Assembly: GCA_028564675.1 (NCBI GenBank)
Contig: JAOVVO010000278.1
Span: forward strand, 32,494-96,493
Length of the DNA: 64,000 bases
Source of the DNA: Onchocerca lupi
Taxonomy: Eukaryota; Nematoda; Chromadorea; Rhabditida; Onchocercidae
Direction of reading: 5' to 3'
Positions 37,803 to 50,779 of the stretch are shown here, in pieces. Position 1 is the first letter of the stretch. Every line of letters begins with the position of its first letter. The notes beneath the pieces are model-generated. The model was not told the DNA's origin, ran no database searches, and was given only the letters and a program-made list of their open reading frames with translations. Position numbers and translations under genes: made by a program.

Positions 37803-38443
37803 TGTCGGGAAAGTTCCTTATTTTGTGATAGAGACGGATCTTGATGAGAAAAATTTTATTGATTGATGGAGAACTGATTCTTCGTTTACCTTATAAGATA
37901 GAATAAAGTCAGATAATATCACGATTGCAATTGATCCTTGGTTGTAGAAATGGATTGAATATGGATTGAATTGGAAGGTACTGATTGTCGAGTGAATTGA
38001 GTGATTGCAGGATTGATTACTGAGTAATCACCATTGATTAAGTGAGTAACCACTTACTGATATGGTGATCCTAGAAGCTCCTTTTTATATCGATAATCCT
38101 TGGTCTTGTGATAGACGGTGATTTATAAAATGTTAATTATAAAAAAGATTTGGTTATCAGGATAAAGAATAAGAGATATACAATGTTTACAATTCTAAAC
38201 AATGCACGCAAGCTTTAGTTCTTGTAACATTTTAGACAATTAACATAGATTTCATCAAAATTTTAGACAATGCGTATAAGCCTATTTGGAGGAAGATGTG
38301 GAAAAGGTTTTTGTATCAGATCGAAGAATGAGATATGATGAATAATTTATTTGAATGGGAAATTATTACAAAATTCTATTATACAAAATAATTTGAATAT
38401 TTTATCATATTTATATTTTAAAAATTTCTCGGATTTTCCGACA
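37803..38443 (+). mobile_element. LTR-like copy 5
   Basis: It starts TGTCGGGAAAGTTCC and ends TCTCGGATTTTCCGACA at 38443, with the GTGATAGAGACGGATCTTGA and ATTGATTGATGGAGAA words of the family near the start. A block with CTCCTTTTTATATCGATAATCC and AGACGGTGATTTA at 38072-38340 is repeated in copy 6 at 39115-39360; its TTTTTATAT could serve as a TATA-like element. I see no matching target duplication at its ends. The short open frame 38351-38566 crosses the element's end and is not supported as a gene. Confidence 0.6.
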
Positions 38444-38997
38444 TTCCTGACTAAAGAAGATGAATACTTTCAGGACGAAGAATTTAGAATTGTAGCAAAA
38501 TATTGCTTGAATTTGTCATTTTGGAAATCCTTTTTCGTAGCTTTCTTGTCATGTTTTTTGCATTGATTTCTCAAACATGATTAAATTATGTTTTCTTCGT
38601 CGATAATTTCTCCTGAATCCATTTCCGAGTAAACTTGTTGATCCAAGATTGGTTCGATTATTGAATCCTATTTTTTAATTCATTTTCCCTTTGGTTGGTC
38701 CACATTTCGTACGCCATTCTTATATTTGATGTAACAATGCATTATTATGAATGCTTTTGCAATGGAAACATGTGTCGTAAAAAAAACATTTTTTTTTGTG
38801 GAAAGTTTTTATGGGATTGAAAATTCGGAAGAAATCGATCTGTTGTGTAACGAAGTCTCGATTTGACGGAATTTGTTCGCTGTAACCACGATACAAAACA
38901 ACTGATGATTACCGACAACCACCTGTAATTTGAGCTTCCTTCCGATAGGTCCTTCTTTATTTCGCTTCTGATAGGAAGTTTATCTGAGGATTATTGA

Positions 38998-39443
38998 TGT
39001 TGGAAATTGAGTTGAAAAGCGTCGTTCGCCAACAAAGCAAGTATTAAAAAAGAACGGGATGAAAGGAAGCGAAATAAATGAAAGAAGTATTGTGTAATAC
39101 TGATCGGTAATTATTAGAAACTCCTTTTTATATTGATAATCCTTGTCTTGTAGTAGACGGTGATTTACAATATGTTATACAAACGGTTTGGTTATCAAGA
39201 CAAAGGATAGGAGTTAGACAATGCACACAAGCTTTAATCCTTACAATATCCCGAAAATTAATATGATTTGAACATTTCAGTTAAGCTCATGAGCTCTATT
39301 AGCAAATTGGATGAGAAAAAAAAAAGATTTTGTGCTGAAATATGAATGAGTGAACACAATCACAATTTCTACTATATACAGAGAAAATCTCAAATTTCTA
39401 CTATATACAACAGGATTACTTCTACATTTCAGTTTTACCGACA
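38998..39443 (+). mobile_element. LTR-like copy 6
   Basis: The probable start is TGTTGGAAATT at 38998 and the clear end is TTTCAGTTTTACCGACA at 39443. Its last 150 bases (CATGAGC, TTGGATGAG, TTTTGTGC, TTTACCGACA) match the end of copy 2 at 11928-12041. Copies 5 and 6 lie in the same orientation, 554 bases apart. They could be a collapsed pair of LTRs with a deleted interior, but no gag or pol remnant is readable between them. Confidence 0.5.
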
Positions 39444-40727
39444 TCGTGAGCGTTTCCTTCTCTTACATTCTGTTCCAGAAACAATTCTGGCAAGCATTAT
39501 TTTCTCTCATTATTGTCTGAGATAGGACAAACTGACATTCGTCATCTTAGTTCCTTGTTACCAAAGATATAAAGTCTTTTTTTGCTGCCAGCTGTAATTT
39601 TTTTTTCTAGAATTATGATCAATTCTGAACCATTTGGTCGGAGCTATCGAAATTTAAAGGAAAAAATTTTTGGTTTTAAAGGAAGTTAAACACTTATTTG
39701 TGTTTTCGTGAGTCCATTTGCGGCTTGATCAGTCATTCTTCTCAAGCGTTTATTCTTGCCAGATAAATATCCGAACCGAATCAAAGCCAGTTGAAAATGC
39801 AATTAAATTCTAGTGCTGGTGAAGATAATTACGCGTTTTCATAGGATAGCCTGATCGGGTGTCTTAGTGCCCTCTTGGTGTCTTATTATTATCCTTTTGA
39901 GATCCAGCATACAGATAAAAAAAAAAATCTGCTCCATAATGCAAAATAAATAATATGACACCATAATGAAACACAACCATCTCATCCCATTTGGGATAAG
40001 CGGGTTATTTACTGAATTACATCAAAGATGGTTTTTTTTTTTTCAGTGTACTGAATTATTGATTAAATATTATGTGAATTATTGATTAGATATGGAAAAC
40101 AACAATTCAAAAATACAAAAATGATTGAATTATACAATTTATATTATGAAATCTCTCGGAATTTCCGACAAATCGTATTATGTGGGATCTGATTTGTCTT
40201 TGACTCAGTTGAGCTTTTTACCTCCCCACTAGAGGTTTGACTTTTACCTCGCTCCTTTCGATTAGTCTTATCAAGAGTCTTCGGAGCTTAATGACCGACC
40301 AAAATTCTTATTTTTTTATAGGTGCACTCCGTCAACATCCAATTGGGCAGTCTACTTTCTAAGATAGTTTCGATGCTAAATGCTCTAAATTGTCATCCAT
40401 AGCTTACGGCTATCGGAATATTCTTTCGATTGCTTCGATGTTATTTTTCATTCTCTGATATTTCTCTCGATGAGAATATAATTCGTTATAAAGCGATTTG
40501 TAGTGAATGATTTCCTATATTTATGAATAGGACTCTTCTAATGCTGTAATTCTCGGGGGCAGTATCATAGCCTCTAATGGTTTATAATGCATTCCCTCTG
40601 AGACAGAAGATTGGGTAATTTAATTTTTGAATGTCTGGAATTCTTTGGAAATGGACTGCGGCTTCAAAGCCATTCAAAACTTTCTCTATTTCTTGGGTCA
40701 TTACTGAATGTTTGCAATGATAATTGA

Positions 40728-41777
40728 TGTTGGGAAATTATTTATATGATTTCAAAGATCTTCTTGTCTGTTTGTAGTTTGTTGATTGGAGATTAATTCT
40801 AATTGCTCCTGTGACCCCGCTAGGTCAACAGTAGCCTTGATTGAACTTTTACGATATTATACGCAATATCAAGCTCATAAAATGGTAAGGACTGAATGAA
40901 CAATATGCGGTAAATAATCAAAGTCGTCTAAATGCTTACTATGATGTCGTATTTATCTTTTGTAACTGTCGTTCTCCTTTCTCTTCATTACTGCTATTGC
41001 TCCTGCTGAAGTATTGCTCGCGCCGTTGAACTGCGTTTCCTACTGCGATCGAATTCTTCTCGAAATTGTGTTCTAACTGAATTGTTTGAGCTGCTACTGT
41101 CTAATTACGTCGAATTGCTGCCACTGAATTATCAGTCATGTTATGTCGAACTGAACTGCCTTACTGCTGCTATTCCAACAATTGTGTCGGAATGAACTCC
41201 GAACTGCTCCTATATCAAGTAAATATCGGTGTAAAAACTGACTTCAGCTCCGAAACCCTTACATTTTAAATTCTTCCTTACCTGAACTCAACGTAATTGG
41301 TTAATCTTACTTTGTTTATTTGTGAATCGAAGCGTTTTGAAGATAAACATATTCATCCTTTCGAATTATCATTTCCTTCGAAACTTTTCGCGCCACTTGA
41401 CCTTTAATATTTTTGTTTGCAATAACGCTATTTGACCTTTAACATCTTTTGTTTATCATGATTGCATGCTCTGATTTCTTCAACATCTTCAATATCATGA
41501 CATTCCTTTATACATCTGATTACATCTTTCGACGCAGCAGAATATGGCTCAACTGAATTATCGAACTGCTATTAAGAGTTCGACAGTTCAGTTGTGCCTC
41601 TTCTTCTATTTAATCCCTACAAGCGACAAAAGGAAGAATAGCCCAGTGATCAATTTATTTGGTTATTCTCCAACAGTTGTTTGTAATATAAACGAAGAAC
41701 CACTCTTTCGTCAGCCAACAAAACTCTTCTCAACAAGATTCATCTCTGTCACAACAACAGAAAAAACTTTTCCGACA
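40728..41777. mobile_element. LTR-like copies 7 and 8 in inverted arrangement
   Basis: Copy 7 (+) starts TGTTGGGAAATTATTT at 40728. It shares TTGATTGGAGATTAATTCT and CGCTAGGTCAACAGTAG with copies 1 and 2, and AATTGGTTAATCTTACTTTG at about 41299 with copies 3 and 4. Copy 8 (-) reads inward from 41777, the reverse complement of TGTCGGAAAAG with the AGAGATGAATCTTG word following; it covers about 41545-41777. An inverted repeat CAACTGAATTATCGAACT / AGTTCGACAGTTCAGTTG sits at the join (41550-41598). No target duplication is seen. The open frame 41544-41810 is the antisense of copy 8 and not a gene. Confidence 0.6.
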
Positions 41778-43625
41778 GAGAACACTTTAAAATTGTGGAG
41801 AATTACTTAACAGGAAGCTTAAGTATCATTCCAGATAAAGACTACTGAATTATTTATATTCGGATAATTTGAAAGAAAAATGGCAAAACAAAGATTCAAG
41901 ATATAAAGTTTAACAATTTAAAAAAAAAAAAAAAAAAGATGGTAGAAACATTTGATGATGAGAGATTCGGAAATGATCAGGATAGAAAAACTGAAAGGAA
42001 ACAACTATCGAGGATAATCTTACTCTAAACTATCCCAAACATATAATACACTTTAATCATATTCAAGTTTTGAATAAATGCGCCGAGATTTCAATGTTGT
42101 GGGGCAAATAATTGATAAATGGCGCAAATGGCATATTTATCAACAAAAAAACTGTGCCGGTAGAATTTGAAATATTGCAATATTTATTTTAAATATTATA
42201 ATATTCAATTATTCCAAAAACTTCAAATACTGCGATACTTAATTATTCAAAATATCACAATATTCAATTTAATTACATCAATAAATGACATACAAGCAAT
42301 GGATTTTAGTGTTTAAATCCAAACATTCATTTTGAATGAGTAGACAAAAAGAGATTAAAAGCGAATTAATGAAGATCAAATATAATTTGGAGAGATAAAA
42401 ATAAAAATGGGAAAAATTAGACAACTAATTTATTTTGCATAATGCAATAGGTCAATTTATTTTTTTTTTTTCTAGTATTATTTGATAATTTTTGCATTCA
42501 GTGCTAATTAAAGTTGTCAGGTTCTATCATAAATCAAAATAATTTCCCTTCCTAATTATTGCACTTCTAAACTCTTCCAGTACACCTTTTACATTATTTC
42601 AAATATAAATAAAATTCTGCTAATAATTAAAATGGTAAAAATAATATAAAAATTAATGTAAAAAAAATTCCCATTATTTTTTGCAACTTTAAAACTGGAT
42701 AAATTTCAATTTATGCAAGAAAAGGCCATAATAAAATTAGATGTTGATTACTTGCATTAGCTTATAAAATGCTTTAAATAAATTCCTTTAGCAATCAGAA
42801 TTACGAGAGAAATGATCTGTTTGAAATTCCATTTCTTTTGAGATTGCTTTATTTTATATATTATTAACAATGATGAAGGTTATCAGATGAAACAATTATC
42901 ACTAATATTTTTTGTATTCGTAAAGATTCATGTAAGCATAATCCTTTAATGTGCTAGTTATCGGTGTACAAAGCGATTACTTTTGAAAATGACTTCCAAT
43001 TTTTTTTAATTATTCGAAAAAGATTTCTCTTTTATTTTACAATGCCCTTTCCCGACCATTGGAAAATATTGCTAATGCACTCATATGTGCATTCATATTC
43101 TGGCTAATATTAAAAGTAAACAAGGCTACAACGGATATATTATATTATTTGATTTCATTTCACTTATTAGAGCATAAAATTAATTAAAAAAATGTTCGAT
43201 CAAGCTATAATTAGGAATGTATGCTTTTAATGAAAAACTGCATAAATTTTAATTGGATACCGAATATGAAACAAAAAATTTTTACAATTATTTGAAGAAA
43301 TATTTCAAATTAATTTAGAAGAAAAAGATTCTTCTAGTTGTAAATATTCATAATCATCCTGAACATATAATGTTTATGAATGAATGATGTTCTACTAATA
43401 TTATTTATTTTAAAATTTATATTAATTATCAACAAATTGAAGATAAACATAAAATTATTAAATATATTTAACCATTTTTTGCAAGATTTTCTTAACAAAT
43501 TTAAAATATGCGACATATTGTTTGTTAATTATTTCTGATTATTATTCTTTTAGTTCTATTAATTTTTTTGCTAATTTTTATAATTATAAAGTAAGTAGAC
43601 AATAACTGACAATTTTCATCCTCAG

Positions 43626-43717
43626 ACCATGGCAGTCTTACCAAAAATGTTGAAGCATTCTGTGCATCTAATCGTACTCTAAATTGTGCTGAACTTCATG
43701 ATAATGATTACGATTGA
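43626..43717 (+). CDS. possible orphan terminal exon
   Basis: After an acceptor-like TTTTCATCCTCAG, the frame AC-CAT... reads HGSLTKNVEAFCASNRTLNC then AELHDNDYD and stops at TGA 43715. Residue composition is balanced, unlike the neighbouring noise frames. I could not find upstream exons that join to it or a family it belongs to. It could be the end of a gene with distant exons, a relic, or chance. Confidence 0.2.
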
Positions 43718-46700
43718 TAAGTTTTTTTTTTAAATCCAGATTTTTTTTCCGATTGATTGAAAAAATTTTAATTAATACTATTTAAAGATAAAATTAATCG
43801 ATCGGATTTTTGCGAATTGATAAATGGATAAATAATAAGATATGGATAATAAAAATCTTGCATCTTTTAATTAACTGATAACTTTATTCCATATTTGTTG
43901 GTTTGAAAAACCATTTCAGTTGTTTAATAACCTCGGCTAAATTTATATGCGTTAATTTATTTATTCATTATTTCAAAAAAAAAACAAAAGACAATTCCGA
44001 AAACAGTAAATCTGCCGATGCATTAATTATTTTATTTATTATTTCGAAAAGATAATGATTTAGCTTAAACCACATAAGGTGACAAAATGGTTATAAAATA
44101 GTGAAACAATAAAGCTTGGTGGCAGTACTGCTGATAAATTAAAAGTATTTTATGCACCGAGGTGAACTTCTGATTTCATTATCTTCATGGTTATTTGTAC
44201 CGTATTAATTAAAAAAATTAATCTACACAAAAATTGAAAGTCGAAAAAGCTTTATGCTGTAAGGATAATATGACATGGCATTTTAAAAAAAATAGTAATA
44301 CAATTTTTATAAAAAAAATTAAATTTTTTATTCGCTTTGAATAAAAAATTTGTCTCATACATATTCGTCGTTTTCTTATTTGTTGATCTTTTTTTTTTAA
44401 AACATATTTTGAAGCTTAAATTATAATTTATTTTAGTATAATACAGCACAACAATTATTTATCGGAGATTTGTTCCATCAATATGGCGAAATTATGCTGA
44501 TGTCTGCCTTCATTAATATTTTAAAGTATTTAAATTTCAGTTTGTTTATATCTTTGCAATATTTAACATTTTTCATACAAATTGGGAAAATTAGATTAGA
44601 ATCTTACATTTTTTTCCTTCTAACTTCTTCATTTATCTTTTTGTTTTGAAAAAAAGTCTGAGAAACAGTTATTATTTTATAAAATGTTTGGTTATTCTTA
44701 CAAAACTTTTCTCTCATTATGTTTTGATCATTTCGTTTGATACATTTAAATTTATTGATAATCTATAATTTTTCTTTTAATGCGAGGGATTTTATACATT
44801 ATTATGATTCGAAATGAAGCAGTATCAAAGCTCAGATGCATTTAATAAATCGAATTATTATTTCCTTGGCAAAAAAAGATTTAATATTGGCCGATGTCGG
44901 GTATTAGCATTTCTAATTTGCTTGCTTATCGATCCTAAATGTTAATCTATAATTTTGATATTAACAGATTAAATTAGCATCGAATGAAAAAAAGAATTTT
45001 TTTCTAAATAGCTTGATAAATTTTCGATTCAAAAAAATTTATAATATATTTATTATTTCAATTTATTGTTAGCATTTCAAAGCATTTCATATTTTTATAT
45101 TCCATTTTTTTGATCCCACTCTGTTTATAATATTCTTCATATGATTTCGAAATTTATCGCGAATCAAATCAAGTAATTTCCAAATTTCTTAATACAACTA
45201 GTGTAGTTTAATTATATTGATTGAGCTATTAGTTAATTCAAAATATTATCGATATTCGATAAATCATTTTATAATATAAATTCCAAAATATTTTCATCAA
45301 AATAATATTTTATATTTAGAAGAGTTTTCCAATTGTGAATTTTCTTTAATTTTTAGCTACGGTATAGTTCAGTAATTGATGACATTGACTGTCTTGTTTG
45401 TCGAATATACGATAATTTCAACACTTCCTGATTTCGATTTTATCTGATATGTGTCACATAGCTTCTGTCATTAATAAGCGACTTTTAAAATGCTATCTAT
45501 TACTGTATCAGAGGAAATGGTAAATAGAACTTTACGAAAAAACTTTTTTGTTAACTTTTTTCTCTTCTTTTTTTGGAGTTTTAAATTTTATTACGTGATT
45601 TTAAGAATAATTTAAAGAATTATTCATTTAATAGTAAGTAAACATGAAAAAATATCGTGTTATGTAAAAATATCATCTTAAAACTGATTATATTTTGCTT
45701 TTTTTGAAGTTTTGCCACTTCTTATTATTAAAATTCAAAATTAAACTATGTAATTTGCAGAAATGATAAGGATTTTATCAAAGCGAATTACGGAAGAAAT
45801 CAAAGATGCACGAAAAAAGAAATTCCCAATTTAAATTTCAAATATATATGAAAATATTATTTTTAGATTGGTTTCGCTTTATATTTCTTCAAGCTTTTGT
45901 TATTATGATGATAGATTTATTTCAATCTAAATTGATAATAAGCAAGCAAATAATTAACCACTAAAACAATAATTGCATAAAAATGAAAAAAAAAATATTT
46001 AAAGTTATTGAGTAAATTATTAAAATTAATGCTCACTTTATTTTTAGTTAAACTAATTATAGGCAATATTATTTAAGTAAAATATTTATAATGTTAAGTA
46101 CTTAAGTGCCAAATAAATATTGAAAATTACATGCAAAAGACAAATCATTAAATATGAGTTCAAATGTTTTTGAATAAAAAAGGGATTCATGCAGAATATT
46201 TTATTCCACTCTTAATCATTAAACTTATACAATTATAATTTCAAATCTGAAACTCTCTTGGGATTTATCATAAATTTATAGCCACGATAGCTAATTGTAA
46301 ATATATTTGAAAATATTATTAAATTAATTGAAATAGATTATTGTTTATGTAAAATTATATTTGAATAAATGACGAATGCATATGTGATAATTTAAATTTA
46401 AGGAGCCATTATTCTGCTTTATTGACAAAATGTTTTCATGCTTTTCAAAAATACTAATATACAAGTTTTTTCTTTCCAATATCATAAATTTAACTAAGTA
46501 CTTTTTAAAATGAACAATATCAGTTCTCCATTTGTTTCCTACTTTGTTTTACTAAACTAATCTATCCCCAAAGTGCCATTCACATTTATTTCTTTGAATA
46601 TTTTATAAATCAAAACTACTTTTGTCCATTTACTTTTATATTTGCAATTACCAATTTTCTGCAAAAAAATCTGTTTAAAGAAAATTCATAGCTTAAACGT

Positions 46701-47887
46701 TTTTCTTTTTGTTTACTAAACTTACAAAAATTTATCAGGTTTTTTTATTCATTCGAATATATTAAATCAGACATGTTTACACAGAATTTGAATAAAAAAA
46801 TTTCAAACTAAATGCTTAAGTGAATCAAAAATTAGATTTAAATGAAAAATTATTTGTTATTTGCTTGAGAAATTTAAAAAACATATTGAAATTAGAAATC
46901 AGATTGCATGCTGAAATATTTTTTTTTCTTTTAATAAAGTTTTAATTTTAGTTTTAAATCTTTCAGTTTTTTTCTTCGTAATAAAGTATCACAAAAAAAA
47001 AAAAGTTGCACGCTGAAATTAAAACTAAATTCTTTCATTTGAATGAAATTATATCGTATTATATCGTATAGGTATTTTGTAATAAAATTTAATCGAAATC
47101 AATTTTAATATTATGCATTTAAACTAAATTAAATCAAGCTTAAGTAAAGGAAAGTTTAACATTTTTGATTAAGTGAATACTTAAGACAACAATATTAAGT
47201 TTTTTGATTATTAAGGGATTAATTATTACTCATTTATGATTAATAAGTTAAATCAAAAAATTTTTTTTGATGTTAATACTTGATTTAAATGAATTCAAGT
47301 AAGATAACTTTATTTTACCAACATAAGTTGGAACTAAGAAGAGTATTAAATGAATTAAAATAAATCTTATGCAAGTTTTTAACTCTTCTTACTTATTTAG
47401 TTTCTAATCAAATTACTTATTGTCTTAATTTTATTTGTTTTCCTATTTGTCAAATTTAATCAATTTTTTATATATCATACAAGGAATTATTTGTTTTTAT
47501 ACGTTATATAAATAACTGTTTGTACTTTTTTTCAATTTCATTGATAAGTTAAAATCAAAATTTCTTTTTTCAACTTTCGTAATTTACTTTTTACCCATTG
47601 CATTGTTCTAATTTCTAAATATAATAGTACTCGTTACGTTTGTGTGCAATCATCATTTCATAGCATTTATAAAATAAATAAATAAATGATTTAAACTTTA
47701 CTCAACCATATTGATGAGATTTTTTTTTTCAGATGTTCAATTAGTAGGGTTCTGGGTTTTGATCTTGATTTATAATGATGATTCGAATATTTTAAATGAA
47801 TCAATCACTAAATTATAATGTTTTCATTTATTAATAGATGAAATGGATGAAATCATGGTGTCTTTTTTAAAATTTTCCATTTTTTTT

Positions 47888-47927
47888 TCTAGCAGAGTGT
47901 ATCTGTTGATAAATACACTTTGCTGGA
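47888..47927. repeat. 15-bp stem-loop
   Basis: TCTAGCAGAGTGTAT (47888-47902) pairs with ATACACTTTGCTGGA (47913-47927) over all 15 positions when two G-U pairs are allowed, with a 10-base loop. It is preceded by a T run. No mature small-RNA identity is recognised. Confidence 0.55.
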
Positions 47928-49369
47928 TAATATTAAGATTATTTCATTTTACCAAGATAACTCGATAATATGGAATAAGTAGAATCGATTTTTCTTTTCT
48001 TCCTCTCTCTTTCTCTTTCTTTCTCTTTCTCTCCACTGGACCGAGAAATCTTGATAGAACGAAATTATTTTACTAAGAATTTTTGCGTAATATCCTTTGC
48101 ATAATTTCTTACATAATGAATTGCAAGATAGTTCTAGCATTTAGATAAGTTAATCAATCAGCTAACAGATTATTATCAGTTTATTAATCAATCCGCTAAT
48201 AGATTATTTTTACTGTAATCAGATGTAATCAGACTATTATTACTGCAATAAGATGTACGTAGGCATACATATATAATGAATGAATTATATGATTAGAAGT
48301 ATAAAATTAAAAGAAATATATATCTTATTATTTTGTTTTTGATGATTATTAAATGTGAATAAAGCAAAATTAGTTTTTTAATTTGATTTTTTGACTTAAT
48401 CAAAATGAAAAATTGCGGAAGATCAAATGAAAATAATATGCTAAACTTCAGTTCAAGTTTATAAATTTCAAATTGATTAAAATTTTCGCTTTGAATAATC
48501 GAAAAGAAGAAATTGAAGTTTGTAAATTTTGAATCAATAGAAAATTTCATTGTGAATAACTTATTTATTATTCATGTGTATTCGATATTATGCGACAGAA
48601 TTAGCTATTTGAAACTCTTAGCTGAATTTTATGCTAGTTATTAAATTATTTTATTTCATAATTGTAAAAAGAATTGAGAGGAAAAAAGGGAGAAAGAGAA
48701 AAATAATGAAAAATAGACTTTATTTATTTTTTAAAATAAGGATTAGAAAAAAAGTTCGCAATTTTTTTCTTGTAGAATGCTCAAAATTAATTTCTATTCA
48801 AAATTATTTTATTCGATTCTACTTTTATTTTTATTGTTTTGCTTCATAATTTGGAAGAATTACCAAATTAAAGCAAAAAAATCATCCTTTAAAAATATTT
48901 TTCAATTTAATTAAATAAATCAAACGGTAATGAAATTTTTTACTTTGGCAAAATAGCTAATTCCTTTTTTTTTTACCTTTGATTTTTTCATAATTATTAA
49001 TTAGTTTGAAAAAAAAATTATTAGTTTATAATCTTCTTGAAAAAAAAAAAATTTTTTTTTTTTTTTTTTTTCATTCTCAAATTATGACATTCAGAGAGAG
49101 AGAGAAATGAAATTGGAAGAAAGAAAAATTTTGGAAAGGAAAAGAAGAGAAATAAAATATGTCTTTTTCTCTTTTTTTCAAATACTGACGAATCATTTTC
49201 ATCTTTTAGTTTTGCAAAAAAAAAAGTACGGAAGCTTTATCGATAGTTGAAGCAAATGGATAGATAGAATGATAAGTGTATTATATATAAAAATGAAGAA
49301 ACAGCTGTTGTAGTGTGTATGTGTCTGTGTGTGCCCGTATCTTCAATAGCTTAAATTCTTGTATTATTA

Positions 49370-49900
49370 GTTCAATTTATTTAATCCTTTTCATTCTATC
49401 TAAATTTATTTCGAATTCCAAATTTAAACTTATTCCTATCGATTTATTGATTCGTCCGACTAGAAAACTATTCGAGCTATCCTAAATTTCATATTGATCT
49501 ATCTAATCCTTTTACATTTTATTTAAATCTATGGCAAATTATTTAATCTAAATTTATTTTTATCGACTATCGATTTATCTGATCTTTTCGATTTTATCTA
49601 CATTTTTATTGTGTCACCAACTTTATAAAGTGAGTAAAGGCATAACAAGTTAGGCTGAGCGATAATATCTTCAATACAGTCTGATTTTAACTTGATCAGA
49701 ACCTCTCTCATCTCATAACTTGCAAGTTGGAAACCTGATCGCACACCTTTTGTAAGAATTTCAAATTACTTAATCCAAACTTATTTTCATTTAATTTACC
49801 TAATTTTTTCCATTCTATCTAAATCAATAAGAAAGTATTTAATTTAAATTTATTCTAATCAATTTATCTAATCTTTTTCATTTTATCTAAATTCATTAAT
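49370..49900. repeat. degenerate repeat family, five or more copies
   Basis: Copies near 49373, 49496, 49568, 49797 and 49860 share ATTTATCTAATCCTTTTCAT followed by TCTATCTAAATTTATT. A more GC-rich, unrelated segment of about 150 bases (49610-49760) interrupts the series. Confidence 0.6.
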
Positions 49901-50429
49901 ATTAAGAGTATTTTGAACAATTTAAAACAAAAATTTTTTTAAAGTTGTTTGAAAATTTTGAAAAATACTGCTCACTTATACAGCAAAAATATTTAGTCCT
50001 TACTATTGCTATTGCTAAAATAATATTGCCTTTCGTTAAATGACATGTTACATATGATCAAAATTTTCAAAACTCGGAAAAAAAAAATGATTTCTGGCTT
50101 TTTATAGAATTCAAAATTTAAAAAAAAAAAAAAAATTCAAGCTTTTTATAGAATTCAAAATTTTACTCGCTATGTTTATTGCAAAAATATTACTGCTGAT
50201 ACTCTTGGATAAAAAAAGAGGAAAAAAGAAAACAATTCTTTAATATTTCAATATCTAATCAATTCTTGTTGCTAAATTTCTAATTTTTCATCTAACATTG
50301 AATTTATTATTTGAAATATTTTTTAAATTATATGTGTTCACATGTTTACATTTTATAGCTACCAACTATTATTGAAATTTTATGCATATATTTATATACA
50401 TAATATACGAGCATATATATATATATATT

Positions 50430-50705
50430 TATATGTATGTGCCTCCTCAACCTATGGTACCTTATTTCTATAATGCACGTGTGCGTGGGTAGTGCTTCCT
50501 CAACTTATGGTATCTTATTTGTATAATGCACGTACATACATATTTCTGTGTGGGCTGATGCGTGGGTAATAGATTTGTGCTTCCTTAATTTATGGTACCT
50601 TATTCGTATCTGATGTGGATAACAGATAGATATGTCCTGAATTTATGGTACCTTATAATGCATGCATTTGTATATAGATTTGTGTAGACGGACGCGTGGG
50701 TAGGA
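50430..50705. repeat. minisatellite of 57-85 bp units, four copies
   Basis: Units begin near 50436, 50492, 50577 and 50634. Each has CTCAACTTATGGTACCTTATT-like core sequence (one has CCTGAATTTATGGTACC), most followed by ATAATGCACGT and GCGTGGGTA. Unit length varies by insertions of GT/TA-rich filler. Confidence 0.75.
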
Positions 50706-50779
50706 AATATATGCCTGTTTAACAAACTTGTGGTTCTTATATTTTGAAGTTGTTCGAGATCCTTCAACTTGCAGCAGTT

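Noticed and set aside
41544..41810. 88-codon open frame on the + strand
   Set aside because: It is the antisense reading of the inverted LTR-like copy 8, shown by alignment with 8404-8530 and with the family start at 37803.
43030..43115. Open block reading NALSRPLENIANALICAFIF, thought to be a membrane span of an acyltransferase
   Set aside because: No proper acceptor, no partner exons, and part of it is a short perfect palindrome (AATGCAC...GTGCATT). The resemblance is too slight.
44447..44650. Frame after ATACAG reading QLFIGDLFHQYGEIMLM, suspected RRM-like exon
   Set aside because: Only one motif-like word, then Phe/Leu/Ile-rich noise to a stop. No RNP1 counterpart or flanking exon was found.
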